A program made the position numbers and the translations under genes. Shown one piece after another: positions 55,535 to 63,860 of a stretch of 64,000 bases of DNA. The stretch's first letter is position 1; each line of letters opens with the position of its first letter. The stretch spans positions 231,549 through 295,548 of the forward strand of contig JAKQUI010000033.1 of NCBI GenBank assembly GCA_029562645.1. Reading direction: 5' to 3'. Below the pieces are notes generated by a model that saw nothing but the letters and a program-made list of their open reading frames with translations, was not told where the DNA came from and made no database searches. Source of the DNA: Spirochaetota bacterium. GTDB lineage: Bacteria > Spirochaetota > UBA4802 > JAKQUI01.

Positions 55535-57096
55535 CCCGCCGCGTTCGCCAGCTCGGCCTTGAGCTCGCGCTTGAGGATCTTGCCCGAGGGGTTCTTGGGC
55601 AGCTTGTCGCGCACGACGATTTTCTTGGGGCACTTGAACCCCGCGAGCTTGTCCTTCGCGAATGCGATGATCTCTTTCTCCGTGACGTTCATGTCCTTCT
55701 TGGGCACCACCACCGCCGCGACGATCTCGATCCACTTCGGGTCGGGCAATCCGATCACCGCGACCTCCTCAACGGCGGGGTGTTGATAGAGCACCTCCTC
55801 CACCTCGCGCGAGGCCACGTTCTCGCCCCCGGTCTTGATCATGTCCTTCTTGCGGTCCACCACCGTGAGGTAGCCGTCGGGATCGAACACGCCCAGGTCG
55901 CCGCTGTGGAACCAGCCGAACTGGAAGCACTCGGCGGTCTTCTCGGGATCGTTGAGATAGCCCGTCATCACCTGGCCGGAGCGGTGCACGATCTCGCCCA
56001 CCGTCCCTACCGGGACGAAGTTCCCGTCATCGTCCATGAGGCGCGTCTCCACGTTGAGGACGGGCTTCCCGGCCGAGCCGGGCTTCACGAGCTGGTCCTG
56101 GGGCTTCAGGATCGTCGCGACCGGGCCCATCTCGGTCTGGCCGTAGTAGTTCCACAGGCGCAGGCCGTGAAAGGTGATGGAGAGCTGCTTGATGATCTCC
56201 ACCGGCATGATGCTCGCGCCGTAGGCTGCCTTCTTGAGGCTCGCGTGGTTGTACTTCTTGAACTCCGGGTGGTTGATGATGCCGATCCAGACCGTGGGCG
56301 GCGCGAACATGTGCGTTATCTGAAACTTCTCGATCGACTTGATCATCTCCACCGGGTCGGCGCGGTGCAGGATCACGTTGGTGGCCCCCACGTAGATGAA
56401 CGGCAGCAGGAAGCAGTGCAGCTGCGCGCAGTGGAACAGCGGCAGCGCGTGAAGGCTCACGTCCTCGGTCTGGTACTCGCCGTCGAAGATGCAGCTGTAG
56501 TACTGCGACATGAGCGCGCGGTGCGAGAGCATCGCGCCCTTGGGCTTCGACTCCGTCCCGCTGGTGTAGGGGATCTGCACGATGTCCTCGGCCTCCACGT
56601 CAACCTGCGGCTCGTCGTACGGCATTGACTCAAGCTCGGCCATGAGATTGAAGAACCCCTCCGGAACCACGGTGTCGGCCAGCGGGAGGAAGCCCCATTT
56701 CCCGACCGTCGTGAACTTTCCCTGCGTTTGCGCCTGGGCGATCACCGGGTAGAGCGCGTCCTCGACGATGAACACCTTCGCGCCGGAGTGGTTCACGATG
56801 TAGGCGATCTCCTCGGCGTTGAGCATGTAGTTGATGGGCACCTGCACGGCGCCGATCTTCCCGAGACCGATGAGGCTGATGGGGTAATAGTGCGAATTGT
56901 ACGCCAGGATCGCGACCCGGTCGCCCTTCTTCACGCCGTAGCTCGCCATGAGGTGCGCGAAGCGGCGCGACTCCCGCTCGAGATCATAAAACGAGAGCGT
57001 CGTGTCGCGGAAGATGATCGCGGTCTTGTCGCCGTACTTGGTTGCGGCGCGGCGCGCCATGTCGCCGATGGTGTCGCGGTTGATGATGTTTGCCAT
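55531..57096 (-). CDS. Acyl-CoA synthetase (AMP-forming)
   Basis: A 521-residue ANL-superfamily enzyme that activates a carboxylic acid with ATP and CoA. Motifs: YTSGTESKPKGAMLSH (P-loop), WNYYGQTEMGP, GWFHSGDLGVFDPDGYLTVVDRKKDMI and the adenylation Lys in NPSGKILKREL. Closest in style to medium- or long-chain fatty acid CoA ligases, but the substrate is not determined. GAGGTG lies before ATG 57096; the frame open to 57252 is AT-rich and unlike the protein. Confidence 0.94.
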   Translation of the reverse strand: MANIINRDTIGDMARRAATKYGDKTAIIFRDTTLSFYDLERESRRFAHLMASYGVKKGDRVAILAYNSHYYPISLIGLGKIGAVQVPINYMLNAEEIAYIVNHSGAKVFIVEDALYPVIAQAQTQGKFTTVGKWGFLPLADTVVPEGFFNLMAELESMPYDEPQVDVEAEDIVQIPYTSGTESKPKGAMLSHRALMSQYYSCIFDGEYQTEDVSLHALPLFHCAQLHCFLLPFIYVGATNVILHRADPVEMIKSIEKFQITHMFAPPTVWIGIINHPEFKKYNHASLKKAAYGASIMPVEIIKQLSITFHGLRLWNYYGQTEMGPVATILKPQDQLVKPGSAGKPVLNVETRLMDDDGNFVPVGTVGEIVHRSGQVMTGYLNDPEKTAECFQFGWFHSGDLGVFDPDGYLTVVDRKKDMIKTGGENVASREVEEVLYQHPAVEEVAVIGLPDPKWIEIVAAVVVPKKDMNVTEKEIIAFAKDKLAGFKCPKKIVVRDKLPKNPSGKILKRELKAELANAAG

Positions 57097-57612
57097 TGGA
57101 TTCACCTCGTTGGTCAATGATGATGTACGATGCAGTGATGCAACCAGTTCACCGAACGAGCGCTCGGTTGGCAATGAAATATTTTTCATGGACAAAAAAA
57201 TATTATTTGTCCACCGATTTATACAAAAAACCGATTTTATATTTAAATCCACACCTTCCCATTCATTACAACCTTTTTAGAGATTGACACTGTATGCGAT
57301 TGTGGCACGAATCATAATTGTTACGTGCTGCACCTTTGCCTACACACGGATCCGTGACTTTCTTTTGAGAGGTCAAAAGAAAGTCACCAAAGAAAAACCT
57401 CTCGCTCCAAGGCCGCGAGGGGCCAAATAGACTTCGTATGATGATACCACATGCCTTTGTTAGAGAACGGCTTGCACTATCCCTCGGTCTCCGACTGCGC
57501 GAAAACCTGCGACCTCGGCCTTATCGTTTCAGACTGTTGAAAAACCCCATGCACTGGATTCACATATTCTGCAATGACTCAATCATGCGTAGACGTAAAA
57601 TATTCATCAGCA
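57097..57612. other. Intergenic region with inverted repeat
   Basis: About 515 bases between divergent genes hold no convincing coding sequence. They are AT-richer than the surroundings and contain the 15-bp inverted repeat at 57354-57387. Confidence 0.65.
57354..57387. repeat. Perfect 15-bp inverted repeat, dispersed-repeat type
   Basis: GTGACTTTCTTTTGA (57354-57368) and its exact complement (57373-57387) flank GAGG. The AAAGAAAGTCACC-AAAGAAA context is a motif I know as a common intergenic repeat in many bacteria. Confidence 0.7.
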
Positions 57613-58521
57613 ATGAATTCTGAGCCAGCCTATCTCAAAAGCCACACAACTGGACGACTTAAGGATATCACCGATGAGCTGCGCGGGGTGATCCGCGCCT
57701 GCGCGCTCTGCCCGCATCGCTGCGGCGTGGACCGCACGATTGGAGAACGCGGAAAATGCCGCAGCGGCGCGCTGCCCATCGTCTCCTCGTTTCACGCGCA
57801 CTTCGGAGAGGAGCGCCCGCTCGTGGGGCGCGGCGGATCGGGCGCCATCTTCTTCACCAACTGCAACCTCGCCTGCATCTTCTGCCAGAACTACGACATC
57901 TCGCACTACGGCCGCGGCGACGAGGTTTCGTTCGATGAGCTCGCCGCCATGATGCTCGCCCTGCAGGCGAAGGGCTGCCACAACATCAATTTCGTGTCGC
58001 CCTCGCACATGCTGTATTCGATCGTCGAGGCGCTTCTCATCGCGGTGCCGCGGGGACTCTCCCTGCCGCTCGTGTACAACACCGGCGGTTACGATTCCGC
58101 CAACATCATCCATTTGATCGACGGCGTCTTCGACATCTACATGCCGGACTTCAAATTCATGGACGCGTCCGTCGCGAACGAACTCTCCGACGCGCCAGAC
58201 TACCCGGAGCGCGCGATGGAGGCTGTCGCCGAGATGCACCGCCAGGTAGGCGACCTCGAGCTCGACGATCGCGGCATCGCCCGCCGCGGCCTGCTCGTCC
58301 GCCATCTCGTGCTGCCCAACAACATCGCGCGGACCGACGCGGTCCTCGATTTTCTGGCGGGACTCTCGCGGGACACCTACGTGAATATCATGGACCAGTA
58401 CCGCCCCGAGTACCGCGCACGGGAGTGCTTCGATCTGCGGCGGCGCGTCACCCTCCAGGAATTCGACGCGGCCGTGGCGTGGGCGCGGAAGGCGGGTCTG
58501 CGGCGGATCGATGGGGTGTGA
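57613..58521 (+). CDS. PflX-like radical SAM protein
   Basis: A 302-residue radical SAM protein of the group related to pyruvate formate-lyase activases (COG1313, PflX). The SAM-binding cluster motif is C84-x3-C88-x2-C91 (TNCNLACIFCQNYD). An N-terminal Cys set (RACALCPHRCGVDR, GKCRSG) precedes it, as in the family. GGYD and MPDFKFMD motifs follow. Function of PflX is unknown. It could in principle activate the glycyl radical enzyme at 14569, but it is 40 kb away. An ATG at 57574 is an alternative start. Confidence 0.9.
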   Translation: MNSEPAYLKSHTTGRLKDITDELRGVIRACALCPHRCGVDRTIGERGKCRSGALPIVSSFHAHFGEERPLVGRGGSGAIFFTNCNLACIFCQNYDISHYGRGDEVSFDELAAMMLALQAKGCHNINFVSPSHMLYSIVEALLIAVPRGLSLPLVYNTGGYDSANIIHLIDGVFDIYMPDFKFMDASVANELSDAPDYPERAMEAVAEMHRQVGDLELDDRGIARRGLLVRHLVLPNNIARTDAVLDFLAGLSRDTYVNIMDQYRPEYRARECFDLRRRVTLQEFDAAVAWARKAGLRRIDGV

Positions 58522-58671
58522 TGCATGACCATGCTTGACGCATTTCGTAAGAAAAACCCCATCAGACCGCCGCATCGCCTATATTTTGCTTGCCTCGACA
58601 CCGCATGGTCCCATGCGCTTATTCCCGTGTGTCGAAATCCAACGAATGATCGCTTATAAACATACCGACAG

Positions 58672-59190
58672 ATGCTGGCAAAACTGAGAGACAGGTTCAC
58701 CGAAACGCACAGCCAGTATTACCCGCTGGTGTTCAGCGCCGTGCACACGAAGGTGGACAATGTGGACGACGCCCACGACATCTGCCAGGAGGTGTTTATC
58801 AAGCTGTATGAGAAATTCGATTCGGTGGAGAACCCGCGCAAATGGCTCTATGGGGCGCTGCGGCTCGCCGTGTTCGAATACTATCGACGCCGGGACCCGG
58901 GCACGGACATTGACGACGTCTTCAACGACGTGAGCCTCACCTTCGTGAACGGCTTCCGCGACGCGCGTATCGTGATCGCTGAAGCGATGGAGGACATGGT
59001 CCACTTCGACGGAGAAGAGGACAAGACCCTCTTTGACCTCATCGCCGTCCACAACTTCAGCTATAGCCAAACCGCCAAACAGCTCGGCCTCACCAAGCGG
59101 ATGGTCGAGTACCGGTATCGTCGTATTGTTGAAAGCATCCTTGATGCGCTCAAGAAAAAGGGTGTCGGCCATATCGAGGACCTGCTATGA
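58672..59190 (+). CDS. ECF-like RNA polymerase sigma factor
   Basis: A 172-residue sigma-like protein. Region 2 reads YYPLVFSAVHTKVDNVDDAHDICQEVFIKLYEKF, with the acidic D-D-x-x-D-I core, then NPRKWLYGALRLAVFEYYRR; region 4 reads NFSYSQTAKQLGLTKRMVEYRYRRI, a helix-turn-helix. A TATAAA box lies 13-18 bases before the ATG. Its stop overlaps the ATG of the next gene (ATGA), as is normal for a sigma/anti-sigma pair. Confidence 0.88.
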   Translation: MLAKLRDRFTETHSQYYPLVFSAVHTKVDNVDDAHDICQEVFIKLYEKFDSVENPRKWLYGALRLAVFEYYRRRDPGTDIDDVFNDVSLTFVNGFRDARIVIAEAMEDMVHFDGEEDKTLFDLIAVHNFSYSQTAKQLGLTKRMVEYRYRRIVESILDALKKKGVGHIEDLL

Positions 59191-59933
59191 ACAGCTCGAT
59201 ACGGTCATTCGAACGTATATTGGAACGCTTCCGGTTCCGGGAGCCGGTGCCCGACTCCGTTCAGGCGTACATTCTATCAACAAAACGACGGGCCGCCATC
59301 GAGGTTCTAAAAGAAGTTGAAAACTATTCCTTCGCATACGGCATGGCGCTTTTAGTCTATTATTCCTCACGCCGCATGGGCATACGTCCAACGATTGTGC
59401 AAAGTAAGATCATAGCTGCCGCGCTCATGCTCATAGCGCTGTTTTCAATAGCGTTCGTCGCATGGCTTTTTGTGCCTGAAACAGCGCCGGAACGCGGAGC
59501 ACCGCCCCGATCCAGGATCACGTCAACAGCTACCGCGACTGCATCTTCGCCTAAAGTCCAAACGGACGAAAAAAGGCTTGATGAGAAAACGGCCCCCTCG
59601 GTACGATACCGACTGGGCGTTGAGACGTTTACGAGCGATGTAGTCACCAGTAGCGAAAGAAAAAGAATAGCGGATAAAATAACAAACGAACTTGTACGGC
59701 TGGCTGGCCCCGACCGGGTGGTACGGATCGGTGTTGTTGGCAGGAAAAATGTCAACCGGGTTCTTCTTGGCGCAATAGAGCAACTCGGGGACACGTACAT
59801 CATTACCGCGAAAATCGTGGATGTTGAGAAATCGAGGGTGCTGTTTTCCACGTCCGAAAGCGCGGGAACAGAGCAGGAGATCGATTCGGCATGTGAGCGT
59901 ATAGCCCGCAAGGCGGCCGGTCACGTCGAATGA
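59187..59933 (+). CDS. Membrane protein with CsgG-like outer domain, candidate anti-sigma factor
   Basis: A 248-residue protein translationally coupled to the sigma factor. Residues 1-70 are cytosolic and basic without a zinc motif; one membrane segment lies near 76-96; a Ser/Thr/Ala linker follows; and residues 130-248 have the strand-helix pattern of the CsgG/TolB-N fold (GDTYIITAKIVDVEKSRVLFSTSESAGTEQEIDSACERIARKA). Position and topology suggest an anti-sigma factor of unusual type, sensing through a CsgG-like domain. This is inference; no known anti-sigma domain is recognised. From here on the DNA is less GC-rich. Confidence 0.75.
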   Translation: MNSSIRSFERILERFRFREPVPDSVQAYILSTKRRAAIEVLKEVENYSFAYGMALLVYYSSRRMGIRPTIVQSKIIAAALMLIALFSIAFVAWLFVPETAPERGAPPRSRITSTATATASSPKVQTDEKRLDEKTAPSVRYRLGVETFTSDVVTSSERKRIADKITNELVRLAGPDRVVRIGVVGRKNVNRVLLGAIEQLGDTYIITAKIVDVEKSRVLFSTSESAGTEQEIDSACERIARKAAGHVE

Positions 59934-59962
59934 TTTCACTTCATCATCCATTGGAGATTCCG

Positions 59963-60979
59963 ATGAAGCGCATACAACACAGCCGACTGTTAATCTTTCT
60001 TGAAATTTTCACAATTCTTCTTATTTCCGGCATCATTGCTCCCATTGTTGCTGCGGACAAACAACAGCACAAAAAACGGGTTGCCATTCTCGATTTTACC
60101 GCCGAAAACACCACGAAAACCTACGCAAATGCAGTGCGGAACCTGTTCGAGGTCGAAATACACAAGACGGCCGTTTTCGATATTGTCGAACGAAACCAGA
60201 TGGAAACGATTTTAAACGAACAGGGAATGCAGATGACCGGCTGCATCGACACCGCATGCGCCGTGCAGATAGGAAAAATGCTTTCGGCGGAGCTGATCGT
60301 CACCGGCAGCGTAAGCAAAATGGACGGATACACAATTACGGTCAAGTTTGTCAATGTCGGTAAGGGTAAAATCGAATTTGCCGATTCCACGGCAGCGAGA
60401 ACAGACCGAGAACTCCAACAGGCCGTCGCCACCCTCGCCGGCAAAATCGCAAAAGCGGAGAAAACGAGCACAGCCTCTCACGGCGAAGGAAGGGGGTTTT
60501 CCATTTCGCTCATCGGCGGCCCCTCACGCCACATGGGGGAGAAAGCGGAGTACCTGAAACCGACGATCGTATACGGCCTTCTTCTCGGATATGATTTTCT
60601 CTGTTCAAGTCATCTCAATCTCTCTGGCGTAATACATGGTTTTCACCTCGCCCACCGGGAATCATCGGAATTCCCGAAGAAAATGGAACTGGCTCTTTCG
60701 GGCGGACACGGAGGGATCGGTTTTGGCCTAACGCTCGCCGACACGTTACGATTTCAGATCAATGTGCTCGCCGGATACGCATCATCAGAACTAAAAAGCG
60801 GGGTGGATGGAAAAAAATACAGCTCCGGCGACATGAGCCTGATGGCTCTGTTCGAAACACGTCTTTACCTGTTTAAAGGGGTATACGTTCTGGGTTTCGC
60901 ATCCTACCAAGCTGTTCTGTACTCGGGCTCTCCGCTACAGGAGATGCAGTACGGAGGGGGTTTGGGGTATGTGTTTTAG
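59963..60979 (+). CDS. CsgG-domain protein with C-terminal beta-barrel-like region
   Basis: A 338-residue exported protein. The ATG at 59963 has GGAG upstream, and a signal sequence ends near VAA-DKQ. The CsgG-like domain (about 28-175) shows KKRVAILDFTAENTTKTYANAVRN, VFDIVERNQMETILNEQ, GCIDTACAVQIGKMLSAELIVTGSVSKMDG. The C-terminal 150 residues are amphipathic strands (FSISLIGGPSRHMG, LRFQINVLAGYASSEL) ending in GGLGYVF, like a small outer-membrane barrel with terminal Phe. Related outer domain to the preceding gene. Confidence 0.85.
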   Translation: MKRIQHSRLLIFLEIFTILLISGIIAPIVAADKQQHKKRVAILDFTAENTTKTYANAVRNLFEVEIHKTAVFDIVERNQMETILNEQGMQMTGCIDTACAVQIGKMLSAELIVTGSVSKMDGYTITVKFVNVGKGKIEFADSTAARTDRELQQAVATLAGKIAKAEKTSTASHGEGRGFSISLIGGPSRHMGEKAEYLKPTIVYGLLLGYDFLCSSHLNLSGVIHGFHLAHRESSEFPKKMELALSGGHGGIGFGLTLADTLRFQINVLAGYASSELKSGVDGKKYSSGDMSLMALFETRLYLFKGVYVLGFASYQAVLYSGSPLQEMQYGGGLGYVF

Positions 60980-61040
60980 TATTTTTGTCAAATTCATTCG
61001 AATTGTCTCGCATGAAACAACAAAGAGGAAATCAGTAACG

Positions 61041-61970
61041 ATGAAAACCTTAACCCATAAACGTTTGCAAATCCGTAATGCTCTACATAATATGCTTGGA
61101 CACAAGACCTCCTACAACAGCGTGCTTCAATATGCACTAATGCTCTTAGCGACATCTCTATTTTTCACCTGTGCCGGGGACGACATATTGGGGAAATATG
61201 AAAATCCCGCATCAACTTCAACGAGGAATACCAACCTATCCTGGGTGTTAATGTTTCAAGATGATTTCGACGGCGACGGCATATGGCAAAACATCGGCAA
61301 CAACTGGACAAATGTATATGAATACTACACCTGCAACACCTACGGCAATGCTGTTGCGGGAATTTTTGAAAACGTATATAGACCAGGGCATGCACATCAA
61401 TCATGGAGTCCTGGCAATGTCGCAACAGCAAGAGTCGTCGGTCGCGCACACAGGAACCTTGAGAATTACACCGCAAGCAAATTTCCATATCTTGTAACCT
61501 TTCTATTCAAACCTTTTTTCTCCACAGCAATTAATAATTATGGGCAAGGAGGGTACTTCAAGGTTCTGGTATGCAATACCGACATGGAATCAACTGGAGC
61601 TATTAATGGGATCGGCTTTGGCTTCATGTTTGCCGATTTTAACAACGGCTATCCCGGGACGGGGGAAGGCGCAAATCAAATTGAGATATACAATTCCGGT
61701 GGATATGAAAAAACCGACACCTTCACATTTACAAGCGATACATGGTATAATGTTAGAGCCTACATCGACAGTACGTCTGTGAAAGTAAAAATTTGGACCG
61801 GGCCGGAACCCGACGAATGGACCGTTGAAAAAACAGACATAACTGGGTTTGCAGAAAGCGGTAACAATTTATACTTGGGTTTTCACGATAGTGTTGGCTC
61901 CACTAATAGTGGCGCAACAGTATGCACCTACATTAACAATTTAAAAATATACCAAGGAATGCCCCAATAA
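61041..61970 (+). CDS. LamG-like lipoprotein, paralogue 1
   Basis: A 309-residue predicted lipoprotein with a long basic N-terminus, hydrophobic core and FFTC-AGDDILGKY lipidation region. The mature domain (about 80-305) has the beta-sandwich style of concanavalin/LamG proteins: DDFDGDGIWQNIGNNWTNV, WYNVRAYIDSTSVKVKIWTGPEPDEWT, LYLGFHDS, YINNLKIYQ. Such domains usually bind carbohydrate or calcium. Paralogue of the following gene. Codon use is AT-rich relative to the window. Confidence 0.8.
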   Translation: MKTLTHKRLQIRNALHNMLGHKTSYNSVLQYALMLLATSLFFTCAGDDILGKYENPASTSTRNTNLSWVLMFQDDFDGDGIWQNIGNNWTNVYEYYTCNTYGNAVAGIFENVYRPGHAHQSWSPGNVATARVVGRAHRNLENYTASKFPYLVTFLFKPFFSTAINNYGQGGYFKVLVCNTDMESTGAINGIGFGFMFADFNNGYPGTGEGANQIEIYNSGGYEKTDTFTFTSDTWYNVRAYIDSTSVKVKIWTGPEPDEWTVEKTDITGFAESGNNLYLGFHDSVGSTNSGATVCTYINNLKIYQGMPQ

Positions 61971-61972
61971 TC

Positions 61973-62759
61973 ATGAAATATCCGAGAATGACAATACTTT
62001 TTGCTTTCTGCACCAAATCGTTATTCTACATTTGTCTCGGATGTGCAGATAATGACATCCTGGAACACTTCACCCCCCCCCCCGGAATATTCAAGCAATG
62101 CGTCATCCAGTATAGTTTTCGTTGAAAACTTTAATCGGGATGACAGCATGGACATCGGCAACAACTGGAATAAAACGACCTATAGCGTGGGAGTAGCGGA
62201 CATATTCAGCCAACAACTCCGCATGGGCAACCAGAGTGCTGGTTGCTCGGCATATTTGCGTGACACGGTCAGCAGAACTCTGGAAGATTATAACCCGACA
62301 AAGACCTACGACATTTCTTTCGCATACCGGCGATCCTTTAGCGGTTATTATGAACATTACTTCATCGTCTCCCTCTACGGAATCCATGCGGATTATACCG
62401 GCGAGGGGGCGCACTCATACAAAGGCATATCGCTCAGTTTTGCAAGCGGTTATGGCGGGGAACAGAGTATTTATGTCTATAATGGAGTTTCACAGGTAGA
62501 CCTGCTATCATTCCCGTGGTCTTCGGGCGCAAGCTATTACGTGAAAATCAGATGGCATCCCGGCGGGGTCAACTACAAGATATGGCTGGCGGCCGACCCA
62601 GAACCGGTCGGATGGACGCGCGAAATCAATATTCCAAACAGAGTTATTGATGGTAACTCCTTCGTCTTTCACCACAATTCCTCAACACAGGTCACCATGC
62701 ACTGTGGCGGGGTGGCCTTCAGCTATATTGACAACCTAAAAATAACAACGGTCGAATAA
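61973..62759 (+). pseudogene. LamG-like lipoprotein paralogue 2, frameshifted at an 11-C tract (possibly phase-variable)
   Basis: ATG 61973 starts a lipoprotein signal (MKYPRMTILFAFC, then CLGC-ADNDILEHF) matching paralogue 1 at the lipidation site (C-A-x-D-D/N-D-I-L theme). That frame meets 11 Cs at 62073-62083 and then stops after about 15 codons. The mature domain (FVENFNRDDSMDIGNNWNKT to FSYIDNLKITT) continues in another frame up to 62759. Ten or 13 Cs would join the two into one protein of about 260 residues. So it is either switched off by slipped-strand mispairing, or the tract was miscounted. Confidence 0.8.
62073..62083 (+). repeat. Homopolymeric C tract of 11
   Basis: Eleven consecutive Cs lie inside coding sequence, just after the lipoprotein signal of paralogue 2. 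The longest such run seen in the window and the expected substrate for slipped-strand mispairing. Confidence 0.95.
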
Positions 62760-62894
62760 CTCATAAAACGACTGCTTCGTGAAATTCCTCCAAAGTGGAC
62801 CCCTGCCAGAATCTTTTTTGTGACGATAAGCCCCCTCTCTCTCGCTTATGCCCGGAGCTCCCGAGCTTCAATCATACGCACACGGAGAAGAGCA

Positions 62895-63272
62895 ATGGGC
62901 ATATTGCGAATATCAAAAATCCGCGAGGCCGCCGCTGAGGTTGACATACAGGACGAACGCATGGCCGCCGACATTGTGCGTCATATCGTCGAGTTAAAAG
63001 ACAATGCACGGATATTGAACCACCTGAAAGTCGAGTATGGTATAGACGGGAAAGGGGTGACATTGAAACGCAAGTTTAACGGCCTCGTACAGCAATATAT
63101 TATTCGAAACCATCTTGAGGAATTCGGGGAATTCTGCAAAAAGAACGGAATAGGCATATTCAACAACGACCTCGAGACCGCCAAGACACATTCGAGTTAC
63201 GCGCGTATCGTCTTTATTGTTTTTCTTCGCGAAGAAGTCGGCTTGCGGACGCCGGTGAGTATCGTGGAATGA
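62895..63272 (+). CDS. Hypothetical protein
   Basis: A 125-residue cytoplasmic protein. The ATG at 62895 has GGAGAAG upstream. Mostly helical with basic patches (LKVEYGIDGKGVTLKRKFNGLVQQYIIRNHLEEFGEFCKKNG), which may point to nucleic acid or protein binding. Not recognised. It follows the lipoprotein pair by 135 bases. Confidence 0.65.
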   Translation: MGILRISKIREAAAEVDIQDERMAADIVRHIVELKDNARILNHLKVEYGIDGKGVTLKRKFNGLVQQYIIRNHLEEFGEFCKKNGIGIFNNDLETAKTHSSYARIVFIVFLREEVGLRTPVSIVE

Positions 63273-63346
63273 AATTGAAGCAAACCGGCACAACAACACT
63301 CGGTAGTGTCATTGTGCCGGAAAACCACCTGTTGCAACTATTCATT

Positions 63347-63860
63347 TTATGGCCTTACGTCAATCGAAAAACAAATACCAAATATTTCATATTCAATGCG
63401 AATCGCGGACAAATTGTGGTTTGGACTCGGCTTTCCGCTACCAAAAAAATACCAATTGGCTTCAGCATTTATCTGGGTAAGCGCCTGAACCTTGAAATTT
63501 GTAAGTACACGTGAATTATCCGAGTAATCAAATATATTCAGATTCGCCCTTCCTCCACCTGCAACGATTTTATCAAACTCCGAGAAATCAGAAACTTCAT
63601 CGTATGTACTCGTATTAAAGTTATACATATACCACTTTATTTCAAACCTTTCCACAAGACCACTAGTGGCATCATACACAATCTTCAACGAAGGCATGTA
63701 CGGCAAAGGATTGCCCCCACTAATGGGTTTAACAATGTCTAGATCAAACGCTGACAGCTCCGAAGCGTTTTTTCTAAGCAACCAATTCCCTACAACATTA
63801 TTGGTAAAGTAATATCCGGCACCACTCGCCGACAACATTGAAAAATCACTTTGCGAGAAA
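63347..63860 (-). pseudogene. C-terminal part of an envelope-type gene, truncated by IS66 element
   Basis: A minus-strand frame runs without stop from the element border at 63860 to TAA at 63347. It encodes about 170 residues of beta-rich sequence (GAGYYFTNNVVGNWLL, YDATSGLVERFEIKWYMYNFNTSTYDEV). There is no signal peptide or ribosome site, and upstream the frame hits a TGA inside the element end. The N-terminal part probably lies beyond the insertion. Internal ATG 63838 is unlikely to be the original start. Confidence 0.65.

Noticed and set aside
63269..63514. 81-codon plus-strand frame after the hypothetical protein
   Set aside because: Antisense to the truncated minus-strand gene, which has better residue use.
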